A DNA stretch of 6,455 nucleotides from Aquificota bacterium (GTDB taxonomy: Bacteria > Thermosulfidibacterota > Thermosulfidibacteria > Thermosulfidibacterales > Thermosulfidibacteraceae), in assembly GCA_015494645.1 (NCBI GenBank), contig WGAU01000044.1:1-6455 (forward strand). Direction: 5' to 3'. Both the position numbers and the translations under genes were made by a program. The notes under the pieces are model-generated. The model was given only the letters and a program-made list of their open reading frames with translations. It was not told the origin of the DNA and searched no databases. Shown one piece after another: positions 5,839-6,455 of this stretch (within the stretch, counting starts at the first letter, position 1; each line of letters opens with the position of its first letter).

Positions 5839-6455
5839 AATATCTTGTTTTTGGATCTAAAGGACAACTTGGGTTAGAGTTTTGTTGTTATTTGGGAGAA
5901 AAGAGTATAGGTGTTGGCAGAGAAGAATGTGATATTTCTAACCTTGATCGGGTTATGGATGTTGTAAGTTCTGTAAAGCCAGGAGTGATTATAAATTGTG
6001 CTGCATATAATTTAGTAGATAATGCGGAAAGAATGTACAGTGATGCATTTAAAGTTAATGCGTTAGGAGTAAGAAATGTGGCTTATGCTTGTAAAAAGGT
6101 GGGGGCCTTTTTGGTCCACTTCAGTACAGATTATGTATTTGATGGAACAAAAAAGGGGATGTATACAGAATCTGATGTACCTAACCCTTTAAATATGTAC
6201 GGAAAAAGCAAGTTTCTTGGTGAACAGTTGCTTAAAGAAGAGTTAGATTCAAGATATCTTTTGTTTCGTGTTAGCTGGGTGTATGGTAGGGGAAAGAGAA
6301 ATTTTGTTTATAAGGTTTTGAACTGGGCTAAAAGTATGGAAGTGTTGAAGATTGCCTGTGATGAATTTTCTGTTCCTACATCAACCAGTACTATAGTTAG
6401 TTGTTCATTAAAAGCTTTGGAAACTGGCCTTGAGGGCTTGTATCATTTGGTAAAC
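5835..6455 (+). CDS. rmlD: dTDP-4-dehydrorhamnose reductase (3' end cut by window edge)
   Basis: RmlD (RfbD) uses NAD(P)H to reduce dTDP-4-keto-L-rhamnose to dTDP-L-rhamnose, the last step of the pathway. The frame from GTG 5835 is open to the right edge, giving 207 of the usual 280-300 residues. Visible motifs are the Rossmann GSKGQLG (7-13), INCAAYNLVDNAE (53-65; usually N-AAYT-VD-AE), STDYVFDG with Thr98 (97-104), the catalytic pair Tyr122 and Lys126 in MYGKSK, and FRVSWVYG (144-151). The GTG start overlaps the rmlB stop by four bases (GTGA); only a weak AAAAGG (5822-5827) precedes it, so translational coupling is likely. The fragment has 8 cysteines (including CC at 17-18), many for a presumed thermophile. 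Sampled GC is lower than in thrS and infC. Because this gene has no stop in the window, a simple ORF search would miss it. Confidence 0.95.
   Translation, partial: MKYLVFGSKGQLGLEFCCYLGEKSIGVGREECDISNLDRVMDVVSSVKPGVIINCAAYNLVDNAERMYSDAFKVNALGVRNVAYACKKVGAFLVHFSTDYVFDGTKKGMYTESDVPNPLNMYGKSKFLGEQLLKEELDSRYLLFRVSWVYGRGKRNFVYKVLNWAKSMEVLKIACDEFSVPTSTSTIVSCSLKALETGLEGLYHLVN

Noticed and set aside
1..6455. CRISPR arrays, insertion sequences, attachment sites, defence or biosynthetic novelty
   Set aside because: I saw no spaced direct repeats, transposase motifs, or unexplained gene-sized gaps; nearly all bases belong to known genes.

Overview
The window is a 6.46-kb stretch of a bacterial chromosome. 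All recognised genes lie on the + strand, packed tightly. They are: the end of tatC (twin-arginine protein export), a tRNA-Val(GAC) gene, thrS (threonyl-tRNA synthetase), infC (translation initiation factor IF3), and then the four-gene dTDP-L-rhamnose pathway in the order rmlA-rmlC-rmlB-rmlD. Both edges cut a gene: tatC lacks only its first few codons, and rmlD is cut after 207 codons.

Organism: the proteins are clearly bacterial (TatC, bacterial ThrRS with TGS and editing domains, IF3). Arginine is coded almost entirely by AGA/AGG, ATA is a common Ile codon, the proteins are rich in Lys, Glu and Arg, and intergenic gaps are short. This fits a thermophile of moderate GC, possibly in or near Aquificota or Thermodesulfobacteriota. 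That placement is inference from style, not from an alignment, and is uncertain.

Layout: (1) 1-682, tatC, with a consensus sigma70-type promoter (TTGACA/TATAAT) buried in its last codons. (2) 703-777, tRNA-Val(GAC) with encoded CCA, about a dozen bases downstream of the expected transcription start. (3) 859-3308, thrS-infC, separated by 2 nt. No ATG/GTG/TTG/CTG is available for infC upstream of its conserved N-terminus, so it almost certainly starts at an AUA codon behind a perfect GGAGG. (4) 3309-3380, a 72-nt gap with a 12-bp hairpin that covers the Shine-Dalgarno of rmlA. (5) 3381-6455, rmlACBD, with GTGA start/stop overlaps at C/B and B/D. The sampled GC content falls from roughly 45-50% in the translation genes to the mid-30s in rmlD.

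How the genes work together: RmlA activates glucose-1-phosphate with dTTP, RmlB makes the 4-keto-6-deoxy sugar, RmlC epimerises it, and RmlD reduces it to dTDP-L-rhamnose, the donor for surface polysaccharide such as O-antigen. The cluster probably continues past the right edge. thrS-infC is the start of the widespread thrS-infC-rpmI-rplT operon, but the ribosomal protein genes are absent here and the rhamnose genes follow instead.

I found no new multi-gene system. The notable signals are regulatory: the AUA start of infC, the consensus promoter inside tatC, the SD-covering hairpin before rmlA, and a perfect 12-bp inverted repeat inside rmlB.
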